The position numbers and the translations under genes are program-made. The notes beneath the pieces were generated by a model. That model did not search any database. It was not told where the DNA came from and worked only from the letters and a program-made list of their open reading frames with translations. A DNA stretch of 64,000 nt from Pseudomonas lalkuanensis (GTDB lineage: Bacteria; Pseudomonadota; Gammaproteobacteria; Pseudomonadales; Pseudomonadaceae). The stretch lies in the NCBI RefSeq assembly GCF_008807375.1, contig NZ_CP043311.1:600001-664000 (forward strand), written 5' to 3'. Positions within the stretch are counted from its first letter, which is position 1; each line of letters opens with the position of its first letter. Below are positions 49,460 through 58,404 of this stretch, in pieces.

Positions 49460-51109
49460 CTAGCGATACCAGCGCGGCGTATAGACCCAATCCTCGCCGT
49501 TGCCCTTGGGCACGCGGCGGGTCAGCGACGAGCCGATGATCACCAGGGTGCGCATGTCCACCTGTTCCGGCGTCAGTTCGCCGAGCGTGGTGAGGGTCAG
49601 CTTCTCCGCCGGACGGCCGATATCCCGGCCCAGCACCACCAGTGTTTCCGGCTTGCGGTGACGGGCGACGATTTCCAGGGCGCGCCCCAGCTGCCAGGGA
49701 CGCGCCCTGGAAATGGGGTTGTAGAAGGCCATGGCGAAGTCGGCGGCGGCGGCGTGGTCGAGGCGATCCTCGATCACGTCCCAGGGCTTGAGGTTGTCCG
49801 ACAGCGAGATCAGGCAGAAGTCGTGGCCCAGCGGTGCTCCGGCCTTGGCCGCCGTGGCCAGAGCGGCGGAAACACCGGGGAATACCTGCAGCTCGACCTG
49901 CAGCCACTCTGGATCGCGGGATTCATCCAGCGCCTCTAGCACGGCGGCGGCCATGGCGAACACTCCCGGATCGCCGGAAGACACCACCACCACGCGGCGA
50001 CCGCTGGCGGCCAACTCGAACGCATGGCGGGCACGCTGCAGCTCTTCGCGGTTGTCGGTGCAGTGCGCCACCTGATCGGGACGCAGCGGCCCGGCCATGC
50101 GGATGTAGGTTTCGTAGCCGAGCAGGTCTTCGGCTTCATCCAGGGCCTGGCGCGTGGCCGGCACCATGAACTCGGCGGCGCCGGGACCGAGGCCGATCAC
50201 GGTGAGGCGCCCGCGCGGTTGGCCGATCAGGGCTGTGTCCAGCGGTTCGTTGGCGAGATGGAGGCGGATGCCGGCGACTTGCTGGTGCAGCGGCGGCAGC
50301 GCGGTCTCGTCGGTGATGAAACGCAGCGGCACGCCCAGTTCGACGGCGGTGGCGGCCAGTCCGGAATCGACCATTCGCGAGCGATCCGCCAACAGGCAGG
50401 CCAGGGACAGAGGCGCCAGTCCGGCGTCGGTCAGCGCCTGACGCACCGCTTGCGCGCTGGCCTCGCCATCTATGCGCGCAATGGTCACGCGTGGATGGAT
50501 CAGCAGCTCATCCCTTGCCGCCGCACGCGCTTGGGCCGTGACGTGGATGACCCGTTGCGCCTCATCCGCCAGGGGCAGACGAACGTCGTCCAGCCAGGGC
50601 GCTTCGCCCTGTACCCGTACCGTTTGGCCGCCCAGCAGGTCGGAGACGAAGCGTTTGCCCTGCTCGATATCGGCCAGGGCAAAGCCCGCCGGCGGCTCCA
50701 GCAGGCAGGTGCCGAAACGCAGTTCGCCGCTCGTTGTGATGGCCGGTGCCACCTCCAGTGCGGCAGCGATTTCCCGCGCCATGCGGTTCACCCCGCCGAG
50801 ACCGCCTAACAGCGGCACCACGGCACTTCCGTCTTCGGCGACCGCCAGTACCGGCGGCTCGGCGCCCTTGCTCGCCAACAGCGGCGCCAGGGTGCGGATG
50901 ACGATGCCGGCAGCGCACAGGGCGATGATCGGCGTGTCGGTACGGTAGAGCTCGCGCAGGGTGTCGCCGAACTCCGCGTAGGCGCCGTCCGCACCCTCGA
51001 CACGCCCGGCCAGACCAAGGATGCGCGCCTGTGGATAAAGCGCCTGGATGCTTCGCGCAACGGGCAGGCCGCCGTTGCCGAGCAAGACGATGGCTGGTGG
51101 GTTATGCAT
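49460..51109 (-). CDS. cobJ: CbiG-CobJ fusion: precorrin-3B C17-methyltransferase with N-terminal CbiG-like region
   Basis: CobJ methylates C17 of precorrin-3B with ring contraction to give precorrin-4. The 549-residue product is about twice the size of CobJ alone. Residues about 1-290 are CbiG-like (PIIALCAAGIVIRTLAPLL, GGVNRMAREIAAALE, and a CobE/CbiG C-terminal part near 208-275). Residues about 299-549 are a SAM-dependent tetrapyrrole methylase (RLTVIGLGPGAAEFM, VVVSSGDPGVFAMA, FYNPISRARPW). The ATG at 51109 is chosen because the protein then begins at the first conserved block. Last gene of the reverse cobGHIJ arm. The CbiG part may be active or only structural. Confidence 0.9.
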   Translation of the reverse strand: MHNPPAIVLLGNGGLPVARSIQALYPQARILGLAGRVEGADGAYAEFGDTLRELYRTDTPIIALCAAGIVIRTLAPLLASKGAEPPVLAVAEDGSAVVPLLGGLGGVNRMAREIAAALEVAPAITTSGELRFGTCLLEPPAGFALADIEQGKRFVSDLLGGQTVRVQGEAPWLDDVRLPLADEAQRVIHVTAQARAAARDELLIHPRVTIARIDGEASAQAVRQALTDAGLAPLSLACLLADRSRMVDSGLAATAVELGVPLRFITDETALPPLHQQVAGIRLHLANEPLDTALIGQPRGRLTVIGLGPGAAEFMVPATRQALDEAEDLLGYETYIRMAGPLRPDQVAHCTDNREELQRARHAFELAASGRRVVVVSSGDPGVFAMAAAVLEALDESRDPEWLQVELQVFPGVSAALATAAKAGAPLGHDFCLISLSDNLKPWDVIEDRLDHAAAADFAMAFYNPISRARPWQLGRALEIVARHRKPETLVVLGRDIGRPAEKLTLTTLGELTPEQVDMRTLVIIGSSLTRRVPKGNGEDWVYTPRWYR

Positions 51110-51127
51110 TGCGGAGTTCCACGGGTA

Positions 51128-51173
51128 GGGTGCGCCGTGCGCACCGGAATTCATTGGTACGCACGGCGCACCC
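51128..51173. repeat. Inverted repeat between cobI and cobJ
   Basis: GGGTGCGCCGTGCG and CGCACGGCGCACCC are perfect 14-base inverted copies around an 18-base spacer. It lies in the 90-nt gap inside an otherwise overlapping operon and could form a strong hairpin in the transcript. No T-run follows on the minus strand. Confidence 0.75.
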
Positions 51174-51199
51174 CAGGGACACGGATATCCCGCGCGGCA

Positions 51200-51946
51200 T
51201 CATCCTCTCCACTTCTGGCCGGGTATGACGATCATCGAGAAGTAGGGCGAGGCCATCGGGTCCACTTCATCCAGCGGCACGATGCGCTGGTTGGCCATGG
51301 TGGCGCGCTCCACGTAATGGGCGCGGCCGGCGATGCCGAGGTCCTGGAGGACGCGGCGCACCTTGTCGAAGTTGCGGCCGAGCTTCATCACCACGGCCGC
51401 TTCGGCGTCGGCCAGGCGCGCCTTCAGCTCGCCCTCCGGCAACACGCCGGAGAGTACGGAAAGACTCTGGTTGCGGTACACCAACGGCACACCGAGCACC
51501 GCCGCGCTGCCCAGCATGGAGCAGACGCCGGGCACCACCTCCACCTCGTAGCGTTCGGCCAGGCGGTCGTGCAGGTACATGTAGGAGCCGTAGAAGAAGG
51601 GGTCGCCCTCGCAGATCACCGCCACGTCGCGGCCGGCCTCCAGATGCCGGGCCACCTGCTCGGCGGCGGTGTCGTAGAAGTCGCTGATGACGGTTTCGTA
51701 GGTCAGCGGCGGTTCCAGTTTCTCGGTGGTCACCGGGTACACCAGCGGCATGCGCTGCTGCGCGTCGGTGAGGTGCTGTTCGATGATGCCGAAGGCATTG
51801 CCTCCCTGGCCCTGGCTGGCTTTCGCCTTGGCCACGAAGTAACCCACCACCTGCGCCGATTGCAGCAGGCGCAGGGCCTTCAGGGTAATCAGTTCCGGGT
51901 CGCCGGGGCCCACGCCCAGGCCGATCAGCCGTCCTTTGCCAGTCAT
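51200..51946 (-). CDS. cobI: Precorrin-2 C20-methyltransferase
   Basis: CobI transfers a SAM methyl group to C20 of precorrin-2, giving precorrin-3A. The 248-residue product begins [20 protein letters not shown] and has [15 protein letters not shown] and [13 protein letters not shown], standard tetrapyrrole methylase motifs. It overlaps cobH by 1 nt (TGATG). Confidence 0.95.
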   Translation of the reverse strand: MTGKGRLIGLGVGPGDPELITLKALRLLQSAQVVGYFVAKAKASQGQGGNAFGIIEQHLTDAQQRMPLVYPVTTEKLEPPLTYETVISDFYDTAAEQVARHLEAGRDVAVICEGDPFFYGSYMYLHDRLAERYEVEVVPGVCSMLGSAAVLGVPLVYRNQSLSVLSGVLPEGELKARLADAEAAVVMKLGRNFDKVRRVLQDLGIAGRAHYVERATMANQRIVPLDEVDPMASPYFSMIVIPGQKWRG

Positions 51947-52572
51947 CACTCCACCTCCGTGGCCAGGGCGTTGACCGCCGCCGCCGCCATGGCGCTGCCG
52001 CCACGACGGCCACGCACGATCACATAGGGCACGCCGCGGCTGTCGGCGGCGAGCATGTCCTTGGATTCCGCCGCGCCGACGAAGCCCACCGGGAAGCCGA
52101 GGATCAACGCTGGCTTCGGTGCGCCGGCGTCGAGCATTTCCAGCAGGTAGAAGAGCGCGGTAGGGGCATTGCCGATGACCACCACGCTGCCTTCCAGGTG
52201 CTCGCGCCAATGCTCCAGGGCCACGGCCGAGCGGGTATTGCCCAGCTCGCGGGCCAGTTCCGGTACGCCGGGGTCGTTGAGGGTGCAGATGACCTGGTTG
52301 TTGGCCGGCAGGCGCGCACGGGTGATGCCTTCGGCCACCATGCGCGCATCGCAGAGGATCGGCGCTCCGGCGGCGATGGCGGCGCGGCCGGCGGCTCCGG
52401 CACCGGGGGAGAAACGCAGGTCTTCCACCACATCGACCATGCCGCAGGCGTGGATCACCCGCACCGCGAGTTTTTCCAGGTCGGCGGGAATGTCGGCGAG
52501 GTTGGCCTCGTTGCGGATGATGGAGAAGGAGTTGCGATAGATCTCCTGACCATCGCGGATGTACTCGATCAT
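51946..52572 (-). CDS. cobH: Precorrin-8X methylmutase
   Basis: CobH moves a methyl group from C11 to C12, converting precorrin-8X to hydrogenobyrinate. The 208-residue product has SFSIIRNEA near the start, the catalytic-histidine segment [12 protein letters not shown], and [13 protein letters not shown] near the C-terminus. It overlaps cobG by 4 nt (ATGA). Confidence 0.95.
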   Translation of the reverse strand: MIEYIRDGQEIYRNSFSIIRNEANLADIPADLEKLAVRVIHACGMVDVVEDLRFSPGAGAAGRAAIAAGAPILCDARMVAEGITRARLPANNQVICTLNDPGVPELARELGNTRSAVALEHWREHLEGSVVVIGNAPTALFYLLEMLDAGAPKPALILGFPVGFVGAAESKDMLAADSRGVPYVIVRGRRGGSAMAAAAVNALATEVE

Positions 52573-53885
52573 GGGGTGGAACTCCAGGTGTCAGGAGAGG
52601 CGGCCAGGCGTTCGCCGGCCTCTTGAATGCTGAGGTCACGCGACAGCAAGCGGCCGAAGCCTTCGCCACCGCGCTGGAAGAGGTCGTAGCGGCCGGGGGC
52701 GACGGCCAGCAGGGTAAAGGGCGCCACATGGGCGGCGGCACAGGAACGCGGGCAGCCGCTGAGGTGGGCCACCGCACCGGGCGGCAGCAGCGGCGACAGG
52801 GCCAGGGCATCGGCCTTGGTGTCGGCCAGGCCCTTGGCGCAGCCGGCGGAACCGGTGCAGGCAATCAGCCGGGCCAGGGGCTCCTGGGCGTCGGTGGCCA
52901 AGCCCAGGTCCTGCATGGCTCGAAGGACCGCCCCGGCATCTTCGGCGTTGGGCAGCACTATCGATTGCCAGGGCGTCAGGCGCAGGCTGCCGTCCCCCTG
53001 CTGGTCGGCGAGATCGGCGAGGGCGATGAGTTGCGCGGCATTGAGCCTGCCGAGGGTTGGCGCGCCACCGACATGGCGGCCCTCGCGAATCCCCAGGTGG
53101 GCGAAGGGCTGCGGGGCAGGGCGTTGCCAGTCGCCGGCCGGCAGCAGGGGAAATTCCAGCCGTTGTTGCAGGCGCAGCAGCAGGTCGCCCGGTGGGTGCC
53201 CGGCGAGCAGGTGGCGCATGCGTGTCTGCTCGGGCGTCGCCAGTTCGAGGAACAGTTCCAGCACGGCTTCAACCAGGGCGGGGGCCTGGGCGCGCGGTAC
53301 GGCGGCCAGGGCGGGCGTGTCGTCGCCGGATCGGGGCGGGCAGCCGGCTAGGCCGAAGGCGAATTGCGCGTGGTTGCCGTTCCCCATGGCCGAGAGCCAG
53401 AGATCGTGGGGGTGTTCCAGCATCGCCATGGCCTCGCCGCCATCCAGCAGCAGGGCGAACTTGGGCGACAGGGCGTGGAAGTGCGACTTGTCCTGCAACA
53501 GGCCGAGGATCTGTGTGGCCAGTGGCGAGACATCCACCAGGGCGCTGGAATCGAGGCCGGCCAGTGGGCTGACCATCAGGTTGCGCACATCGTCGGCACC
53601 GGGAGAGCCCGCGCCCAGGCCTGCAGCCAGCAGGGCATCGATCAGTGCCTGCTCGGCACCGGCCTTCACGCCACGGATCTGCAGGTTGGAGCGGTTGGTG
53701 GCCTCGATCACGCCGCAGGCATGTGCGTTCGCCCCGGCCGCTACGGCGCGGGCCTGCATCGAACCCAGGCGGCCGCAGGGCAGCTTGATCCGGCAGATGC
53801 CGCCGTCCTTCGCCTGGACGATGCGCAGCAACCCCGGGCAGGCCGAGGGGCGGACGGAAAACGATGTGGGCTGGGCGTGCTTCAC
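52569..53885 (-). CDS. cobG: Precorrin-3B synthase CobG
   Basis: CobG is the oxygen-dependent enzyme that makes precorrin-3B from precorrin-3A and marks the aerobic B12 route. The 438-residue product has the nitrite/sulphite reductase-like fold with two half-repeats and the [4Fe-4S]-sirohaem type ligand motifs [11 protein letters not shown] and [11 protein letters not shown] near the C-terminus. The start is GTG at 53885, preceded by GGTGACC, which may be masked by pairing with 53910-53916. First gene after the cobalamin riboswitch. Confidence 0.93.
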   Translation of the reverse strand: MKHAQPTSFSVRPSACPGLLRIVQAKDGGICRIKLPCGRLGSMQARAVAAGANAHACGVIEATNRSNLQIRGVKAGAEQALIDALLAAGLGAGSPGADDVRNLMVSPLAGLDSSALVDVSPLATQILGLLQDKSHFHALSPKFALLLDGGEAMAMLEHPHDLWLSAMGNGNHAQFAFGLAGCPPRSGDDTPALAAVPRAQAPALVEAVLELFLELATPEQTRMRHLLAGHPPGDLLLRLQQRLEFPLLPAGDWQRPAPQPFAHLGIREGRHVGGAPTLGRLNAAQLIALADLADQQGDGSLRLTPWQSIVLPNAEDAGAVLRAMQDLGLATDAQEPLARLIACTGSAGCAKGLADTKADALALSPLLPPGAVAHLSGCPRSCAAAHVAPFTLLAVAPGRYDLFQRGGEGFGRLLSRDLSIQEAGERLAASPDTWSSTP

Positions 53886-53944
53886 TCAGGTCACCATGGT
53901 TGGCGTCGCGGCGACCCGGTTCCCTGGGCTAGGGACAACGTTGC

Positions 53945-54135
53945 ACCGATACACCCCGCTCGATGCGTACACACGCGACTGGTTCCACCGGCAGGTCTCC
54001 TGGCTGGCAGGTCGTCGTCCCGTGCGGCCTTCCCGATAATTCAGTGGCCAGAATGCATGGACTCGCTGCTTACAGTTGCGGGGGCAGCCACGGCTCGACC
54101 GTGTTCCCTCTTAGGCTGGGGCTCGTCAGGTGAGC
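53945..54135 (-). promoter_or_regulatory. Cobalamin riboswitch upstream of cobGHIJ
   Basis: Read on the minus strand, the region has the hallmarks of the B12 aptamer in order: AAGAGGGAACACGG, GCTGCCCCCGCAACTGTAAGC (about 54068-54088), GGCCACTG (54042-54049) and the B12 box AGCCAGGAGACCTGCC (53990-54005). The ends are approximate. A CATAAT -10-like element at 54165-54160 could be its promoter. About 60 nt separate it from the cobG start; GGTCGCC (53916-53910) can pair with the GGTGACC ribosome-binding site (53895-53889), suggesting translational control. It faces only the cobG arm, not cobL. Confidence 0.92.
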
Positions 54136-54243
54136 GCCAGCGACCGATGAAGGGCGCTATTATGCCCGCTTTGCCCGGACCGGGGAAAAGGCTGCCTGTC
54201 GGAAGCCGGACGACCTTGGCGTTTTCAGAATCGAGGAGAGCAA

Positions 54244-55449
54244 ATGCAGCCCTGGCTGACAGTGGTGGGGATCGGCGAAGACGGTTACGCGGGCCTGGGC
54301 AAGGCCGCACGTCATGCCCTGCTGGGCGCCGCCGAGGTGGTGGGCGGCCTGCGCCAGCTCGACCTGCTGCCGCGCTGCATTCGCGCTCGCCGTACGCCCT
54401 GGCCCAGCCCCTTCTCGCTGGCTCCGGTGCTGGAACGGCGCGGCACGCCGATCTGCGTGCTGGCCAGTGGCGATCCCATGCTGTTCGGTGTAGGCGCCAG
54501 CCTCGCGCGGCAGGTGCCGGCGGAAGAACTGCGCGTGATCCCGGCCCCTTCGTCCTATTCCCTGGCGGCGGCTCGCCTGGGTTGGCCATTGCAGGACGTC
54601 ACCCTGCTTTCGGTGGTCGCGCGTCCCCTGGCGGCCCTCAATGCCCATCTGCACGACGGCGCCCGTCTGCTGGTGCTGAGCAATGACGGCAGCAGCCCGG
54701 CGGCCATCGCTGCACTGCTCACCGAGCGTGGCTTCAGCCCCAGCCGAATCACCGTGCTGGAGCACCTGGGTGGCGAGCGTGAGCGACGCATCGACGGCAT
54801 TGCCCGTGACTGGTCCCTCGGTGAGGTCGCCGCACTCAACCTGGTGGCCGTCGAAGTTCTGCCCGGTGAAGGCACCCGTCCATTGCCGCTGACCACCGGC
54901 CTGCCGGACGACGCTTATCGCCACGACGGCCAGTTGACCAAGCGCGACGTCCGCGCCGTTACCCTCGCGCGCCTGGCGCCGCGTCCCGGCGAACTGCTCT
55001 GGGATGTGGGGGCCGGCTGCGGTTCCATCGGCATTGAATGGATGCGTGCGCACCCGGATTGCCGCGCCATCGCCATCGAGGCCAACGAAGGCCGCCAGGC
55101 GCACATCCGCCACAACCGCGATGCCCTTGGCGTGCCCGGGCTGCAACTGGTGGCCGGCCAGGCTCCGGCAGCGCTGGACGGGCTGCCCGAGCCGGATGCC
55201 ATCTTCATCGGCGGCGGCGTCACCGAACCCGGCGTGCTGGACACCTGCTGGAACCAGCTCAAGCCCGGCGGCCGGCTGATCGCCAACGCGGTGACCCTGC
55301 AAAGCGAAGCCACGCTGGTGGCTTTCCGTGAGCGTCACGGTGGTGAGCTAGCCCGCATCTCCATCGCCCAGGCCCAGCCGCTGGGCGGTTTCGACACCTG
55401 GCGTGCGGCGCTGCCGATTACCTTGCTGGATGTAGTCAAGGATGCGTAG
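54244..55449 (+). CDS. cobL: Precorrin-6Y C5,15-methyltransferase (decarboxylating) CobL
   Basis: CobL methylates C5 and C15 and decarboxylates the ring-C acetate of precorrin-6B. The 401-residue product is the full CbiE-CbiT fusion: residues about 1-195 are CbiE-like ([29 protein letters not shown]), residues about 210-400 CbiT-like ([30 protein letters not shown]). GAGGAGAGCAA gives a strong ribosome-binding site. First gene of the forward cob arm. Confidence 0.95.
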   Translation: MQPWLTVVGIGEDGYAGLGKAARHALLGAAEVVGGLRQLDLLPRCIRARRTPWPSPFSLAPVLERRGTPICVLASGDPMLFGVGASLARQVPAEELRVIPAPSSYSLAAARLGWPLQDVTLLSVVARPLAALNAHLHDGARLLVLSNDGSSPAAIAALLTERGFSPSRITVLEHLGGERERRIDGIARDWSLGEVAALNLVAVEVLPGEGTRPLPLTTGLPDDAYRHDGQLTKRDVRAVTLARLAPRPGELLWDVGAGCGSIGIEWMRAHPDCRAIAIEANEGRQAHIRHNRDALGVPGLQLVAGQAPAALDGLPEPDAIFIGGGVTEPGVLDTCWNQLKPGGRLIANAVTLQSEATLVAFRERHGGELARISIAQAQPLGGFDTWRAALPITLLDVVKDA

Positions 55450-55534
55450 GTTGGTGCAGGGCGCAGCGAAGCCCAACGTATCGGCGTACGGGATTACTCC
55501 GACATTGGGGCTCGTCCTTCCGGCGCCAACCGAC
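55446..55534. repeat. Extragenic palindromic repeat between cobL and cbiD
   Basis: The element begins GTAGGTTGGTGC at the cobL stop and ends GGCGCCAACCGACG. The outer arms GGTTGGTGC and GCGCCAACC are complementary with one wobble. The internal GCGCAGCGAAGCCCAACG is a segment common in Pseudomonas intergenic repeats. It fills most of the 112-nt gap. Confidence 0.6.
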
Positions 55535-55561
55535 GTAACCTCCTGAGCAGACCTTAGCGCC

Positions 55562-56659
55562 ATGCGTGACGAAACCCCCGAACAACCCGCGCCCTTGCGC
55601 AGTGGCTACACCACCGGCAGTTGCGCCACCGCCACCAGCCTGGCGGCGGCTCGCCTGCTGCTGGGCGGCGAGGCGGCCGATGCGGTGGAGATCGTCCTGC
55701 CCAAGGGCCAGCAGGTGCTGATGCGCCTGGAGTTCTGCCGTCTGAGCGAAGGTGGTGCCGAGGCCGGCACCCTGAAGGACGCTGGCGACGACCCGGATGT
55801 GACCCACGGCGCGCTGATCTATGCGCAGGTGCGCCTGGCCGCGTCGCCCGGCGTGCGCTTCCACGCCGGCCCTGGCGTCGGCACCGTCACCAAGCCGGGC
55901 CTGACCCTGGCGGTGGGGGAACCCGCGATCAACCCGGTGCCCCGGCAGATGATGACGGAACACCTGAACCGCCTCGCCGCCGAGCATCACTACCCCGGCG
56001 GTTTCGAGGTGACCATCTGCGTGCAGGGTGGTGCCGAGCTGGCGCTGAAGACCATGAATCCGCGCCTCGGCATCCTCGGCGGGATTTCCATCCTCGGCAC
56101 CACCGGCATTGTCCGGCCCTTTTCCTGCTCGGCCTACATCGCCTCGATCCATCAGGGCATCGACGTCGCCCGCGCCAACGGTTTCACCCATCTCGCGGCG
56201 TGCACCGGCAATGCCAGCGAAGATGCCATGCGCCGTCGTTATCACCTGGACGACACCGCCCTGATCGAGATGGGCGACTTCGCCGGCGCCGTGCTCAAGC
56301 ACCTGCGCAAGGCGCCTGTGGCCAAGCTCAGCCTGTGCGGCGGCTTCGGCAAGATCAGCAAACTCGCCGCCGGCCATATGGACCTGCACAGCCGCAGCTC
56401 CAGCATCGACCTGCCGCTGCTGGCGCAATGGGCTGCCGAACTGGGCGCCAGCGCCGAGCTGCAGGACGCCATGCGCGGCGCCAATACCAGCCAGCTGGCG
56501 CTGGTCATGGCCCACGACGCCGGCATCCCGCTGGGCAATGCGGTTTGCGCACACGCCCTGGCCTTCGCCCGCAAGACGGTGCCGGCCAGCGTGGCGCTGG
56601 AGGTCTTCGCCATCGACCGTCAGGGCAACATCGTCGGCGAGGCGGTGGAGCCGCGATGA
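55562..56659 (+). CDS. cbiD: Cobalt-precorrin-5B (C1)-methyltransferase CbiD
   Basis: CbiD catalyses C1 methylation in the anaerobic B12 route. In pseudomonads it stands in the aerobic cluster, where CobF would be expected. The 365-residue product has [22 protein letters not shown] near the start in parts, [12 protein letters not shown] and [15 protein letters not shown], typical of CbiD. The stop overlaps the cobK start (ATGA). No obvious ribosome-binding site precedes the ATG, which lies 112 nt after cobL. Confidence 0.94.
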   Translation: MRDETPEQPAPLRSGYTTGSCATATSLAAARLLLGGEAADAVEIVLPKGQQVLMRLEFCRLSEGGAEAGTLKDAGDDPDVTHGALIYAQVRLAASPGVRFHAGPGVGTVTKPGLTLAVGEPAINPVPRQMMTEHLNRLAAEHHYPGGFEVTICVQGGAELALKTMNPRLGILGGISILGTTGIVRPFSCSAYIASIHQGIDVARANGFTHLAACTGNASEDAMRRRYHLDDTALIEMGDFAGAVLKHLRKAPVAKLSLCGGFGKISKLAAGHMDLHSRSSSIDLPLLAQWAAELGASAELQDAMRGANTSQLALVMAHDAGIPLGNAVCAHALAFARKTVPASVALEVFAIDRQGNIVGEAVEPR

Positions 56660-57387
56660 AGCGCATACTGCTGCTGGGCGGGGTAGCCGAAGCGCTGGCG
56701 CTGGCGCGCCGCCTGGGCCCTGAACACGTCTACAGCCTTGCCGGCCTCGGCAAAGTGCCGGACGACCTCGACTGCCAGGTTCGCGTCGGTGGCTATGGCG
56801 GCGCCGAGGGGCTGGCACGTTTCATCGCCGACCAGGGCATCGGGTTGCTGGTGGATGCCACCCATCCCTATGCCGCACAGATCAGCCTTAACGCAGCTGC
56901 GGCTGCCGGCATGGCCGGTGTTCCCTGCTGGGCCCTGCGGCGCCCCGGCTGGCAGGCCGGCCCCGATGACGACTGGCGCAACGTGGCCGATTGGGCCGGG
57001 CTGATCGAGGCCCTGAAAGCCTTCCGCCGGCCTTTCTTCACGCTCGGCCGCGAACCGTTGGAGCACCTGCAGGAGATCCCGCCCCAGCAGCACTGGACCG
57101 TGCGCTGCCTGCAAGGGCAACCGGCCGGGGAACGCTACGAGGTGATCGGTGCCCGTGGCCCCTTCAGCCTCGACGGTGAGCGTGACCTGTTCCGCCGGTT
57201 GCGCAGCGATGTGCTGATCAGCAAGAACAGCGGCAGCCAGTCCACCGAACCCAAGCTGCAGGTCGCCCGCGAGCTCGGGCTGCCGGTGCTGATCCTCGAA
57301 CGGCCGGCTCTGCCTGCCGTTACCCGCGAATTCGAATCCGTCGAAGGCCTCTGGCAGGCCCTCGCCACCTACCTGGAAAACCCATGA
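56656..57387 (+). CDS. cobK: Precorrin-6A reductase CobK
   Basis: CobK reduces precorrin-6A to precorrin-6B with NADPH. The 243-residue product starts [20 protein letters not shown] and has [14 protein letters not shown] and [17 protein letters not shown], hallmark motifs of the family. It overlaps genes on both sides by 4 nt (ATGA), implying tight coupling with cbiD and the ferredoxin-like gene. Confidence 0.94.
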   Translation: MKRILLLGGVAEALALARRLGPEHVYSLAGLGKVPDDLDCQVRVGGYGGAEGLARFIADQGIGLLVDATHPYAAQISLNAAAAAGMAGVPCWALRRPGWQAGPDDDWRNVADWAGLIEALKAFRRPFFTLGREPLEHLQEIPPQQHWTVRCLQGQPAGERYEVIGARGPFSLDGERDLFRRLRSDVLISKNSGSQSTEPKLQVARELGLPVLILERPALPAVTREFESVEGLWQALATYLENP

Positions 57388-58094
57388 ACGCAACACCCTA
57401 CGCCCGCGTGCTGTTCGCCGGGCCGGACCTCGCTGAAGGTTCCTTCGCCGAGCTGTTCCGCCGTCAACTTCTGGCTCTGCGTGGCGAGGCGGCCCTGGCC
57501 GACATCGTCGACACCAGCGCCGGCCACGACCAGCTGTGGCAGCGCGTTCAGGCGAGCCCGCGCCCCTTGCTGGTGATCGACCTCGAACCGCAATCCTCGT
57601 CCCAGCATCTGGACTGGCTACGCAGTGAGCTGGGACGGCTGGATGCCCCTGAGCAGGTCTTCGCCGCCAGCCTGCTGGGCCAGTTCGACGCCGACCCGGC
57701 GGGTGCTGCCTGCACCCTGGCCGAACGCCGCGAACTGCACCTGGCCTGCGTGGACGTACCGGCACTGCCGGAGAGCCACTCCTGGTCCTGCATCCCGCCC
57801 CACGCCCGCCGCCTGCTGCTGTGCAACGGCCCGCGCTGCACCCGCCGCGGTGCGCTGCCGCTGTGGAAAAAACTGCGGGAAACCCTCAAGGCCGCCGGCA
57901 AGCTGGAGTGCGAGGGTGGCGTGCACATCACCCGCACCCAATGCCAGTTCCCCTGCGATGAAGGCCCAACCGCCAGCCTCTACCCGGAAGGCGAGTGGTA
58001 CCGCATTCGCGACGAGGAAGAGGTGCTGCGCTGGGTGCAGGAGCGGATCGTCGAAGGGCAGCAGGTGCCGGGGCTGTTGATGCGTTCTCAGTGA
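57384..58094 (+). CDS. Thioredoxin-like [2Fe-2S] ferredoxin-domain protein of the cob operon
   Basis: A 236-residue protein of two parts. Residues 1-135 form an alpha/beta region I do not recognise (VLFAGPDLAEGSFAELFRRQ at the start). Residues about 140-236 resemble thioredoxin-like [2Fe-2S] ferredoxins, with Cys147-x4-Cys152 (CNGPRC) and Cys187-x3-Cys191 (CQFPC) as likely cluster ligands and the DEGPTASLYPEGEWYRI strand. Its 4-nt overlap with cobK suggests a redox role in B12 synthesis, for example electron supply to CobG or a cobalt-reduction step. That role is inference only. Confidence 0.8.
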   Translation: MNATPYARVLFAGPDLAEGSFAELFRRQLLALRGEAALADIVDTSAGHDQLWQRVQASPRPLLVIDLEPQSSSQHLDWLRSELGRLDAPEQVFAASLLGQFDADPAGAACTLAERRELHLACVDVPALPESHSWSCIPPHARRLLLCNGPRCTRRGALPLWKKLRETLKAAGKLECEGGVHITRTQCQFPCDEGPTASLYPEGEWYRIRDEEEVLRWVQERIVEGQQVPGLLMRSQ

Positions 58095-58111
58095 CCGTCC
58101 GGCCCACGACT

Positions 58112-58141
58112 TTGACTGTTGTATTGCTATGCGCATAGCTT
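58112..58141 (+). promoter_or_regulatory. ccdAB promoter with palindromic operator
   Basis: The sequence is TTGACT -35, 18 bases, then TAGCTT as -10. Overlapping the -10, GCTATGCGCATAGC (58126-58139) is a perfect 14-base palindrome, fit for autorepression by the antitoxin or toxin-antitoxin complex. Confidence 0.6.
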
Positions 58142-58158
58142 GCCTGGGAAACCTGCTC

Positions 58159-58404
58159 ATGCGTCCCATCTACGATCCACATGCTCCAAAGAAGGCCGCG
58201 AACCTCAGTATCAACAGCGACCTGCTCAACAAGGCGCGGGCGCTGGATATCAATCTGTCCGCCGCACTTGAACACGCCCTGGCGCAACAGTTGAGGCTCA
58301 AGCAGCGTGAAGCCTGGCTGGCTGAAAATCGCGCGGCAATTGCCGCCTACAACCAGTACGTGGAAGACGAAGGAGTCTTCAGCGACGATCTGCGGAGCTT
58401 CTGA
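58159..58404 (+). CDS. ccdA: CcdA-family antitoxin
   Basis: The 81-residue antitoxin has a ribbon-helix-helix DNA-binding N-terminus (KKAANLSINSDLLNKARAL) and a C-terminal toxin-binding tail with the family ending AYNQYVEDEGVFSDDLRSF. The ATG at 58159 is chosen because an upstream ATG at 58129 lies inside the operator palindrome and would add non-conserved residues. It overlaps ccdB by 1 nt (TGATG), as in other ccd operons. Confidence 0.9.
   Translation: MRPIYDPHAPKKAANLSINSDLLNKARALDINLSAALEHALAQQLRLKQREAWLAENRAAIAAYNQYVEDEGVFSDDLRSF

Noticed and set aside
53364..54686. A 440-codon plus-strand frame spanning the cobG 5' end, the riboswitch and the cobL start.
   Set aside because: It crosses a recognised riboswitch and two well-supported genes in other frames.
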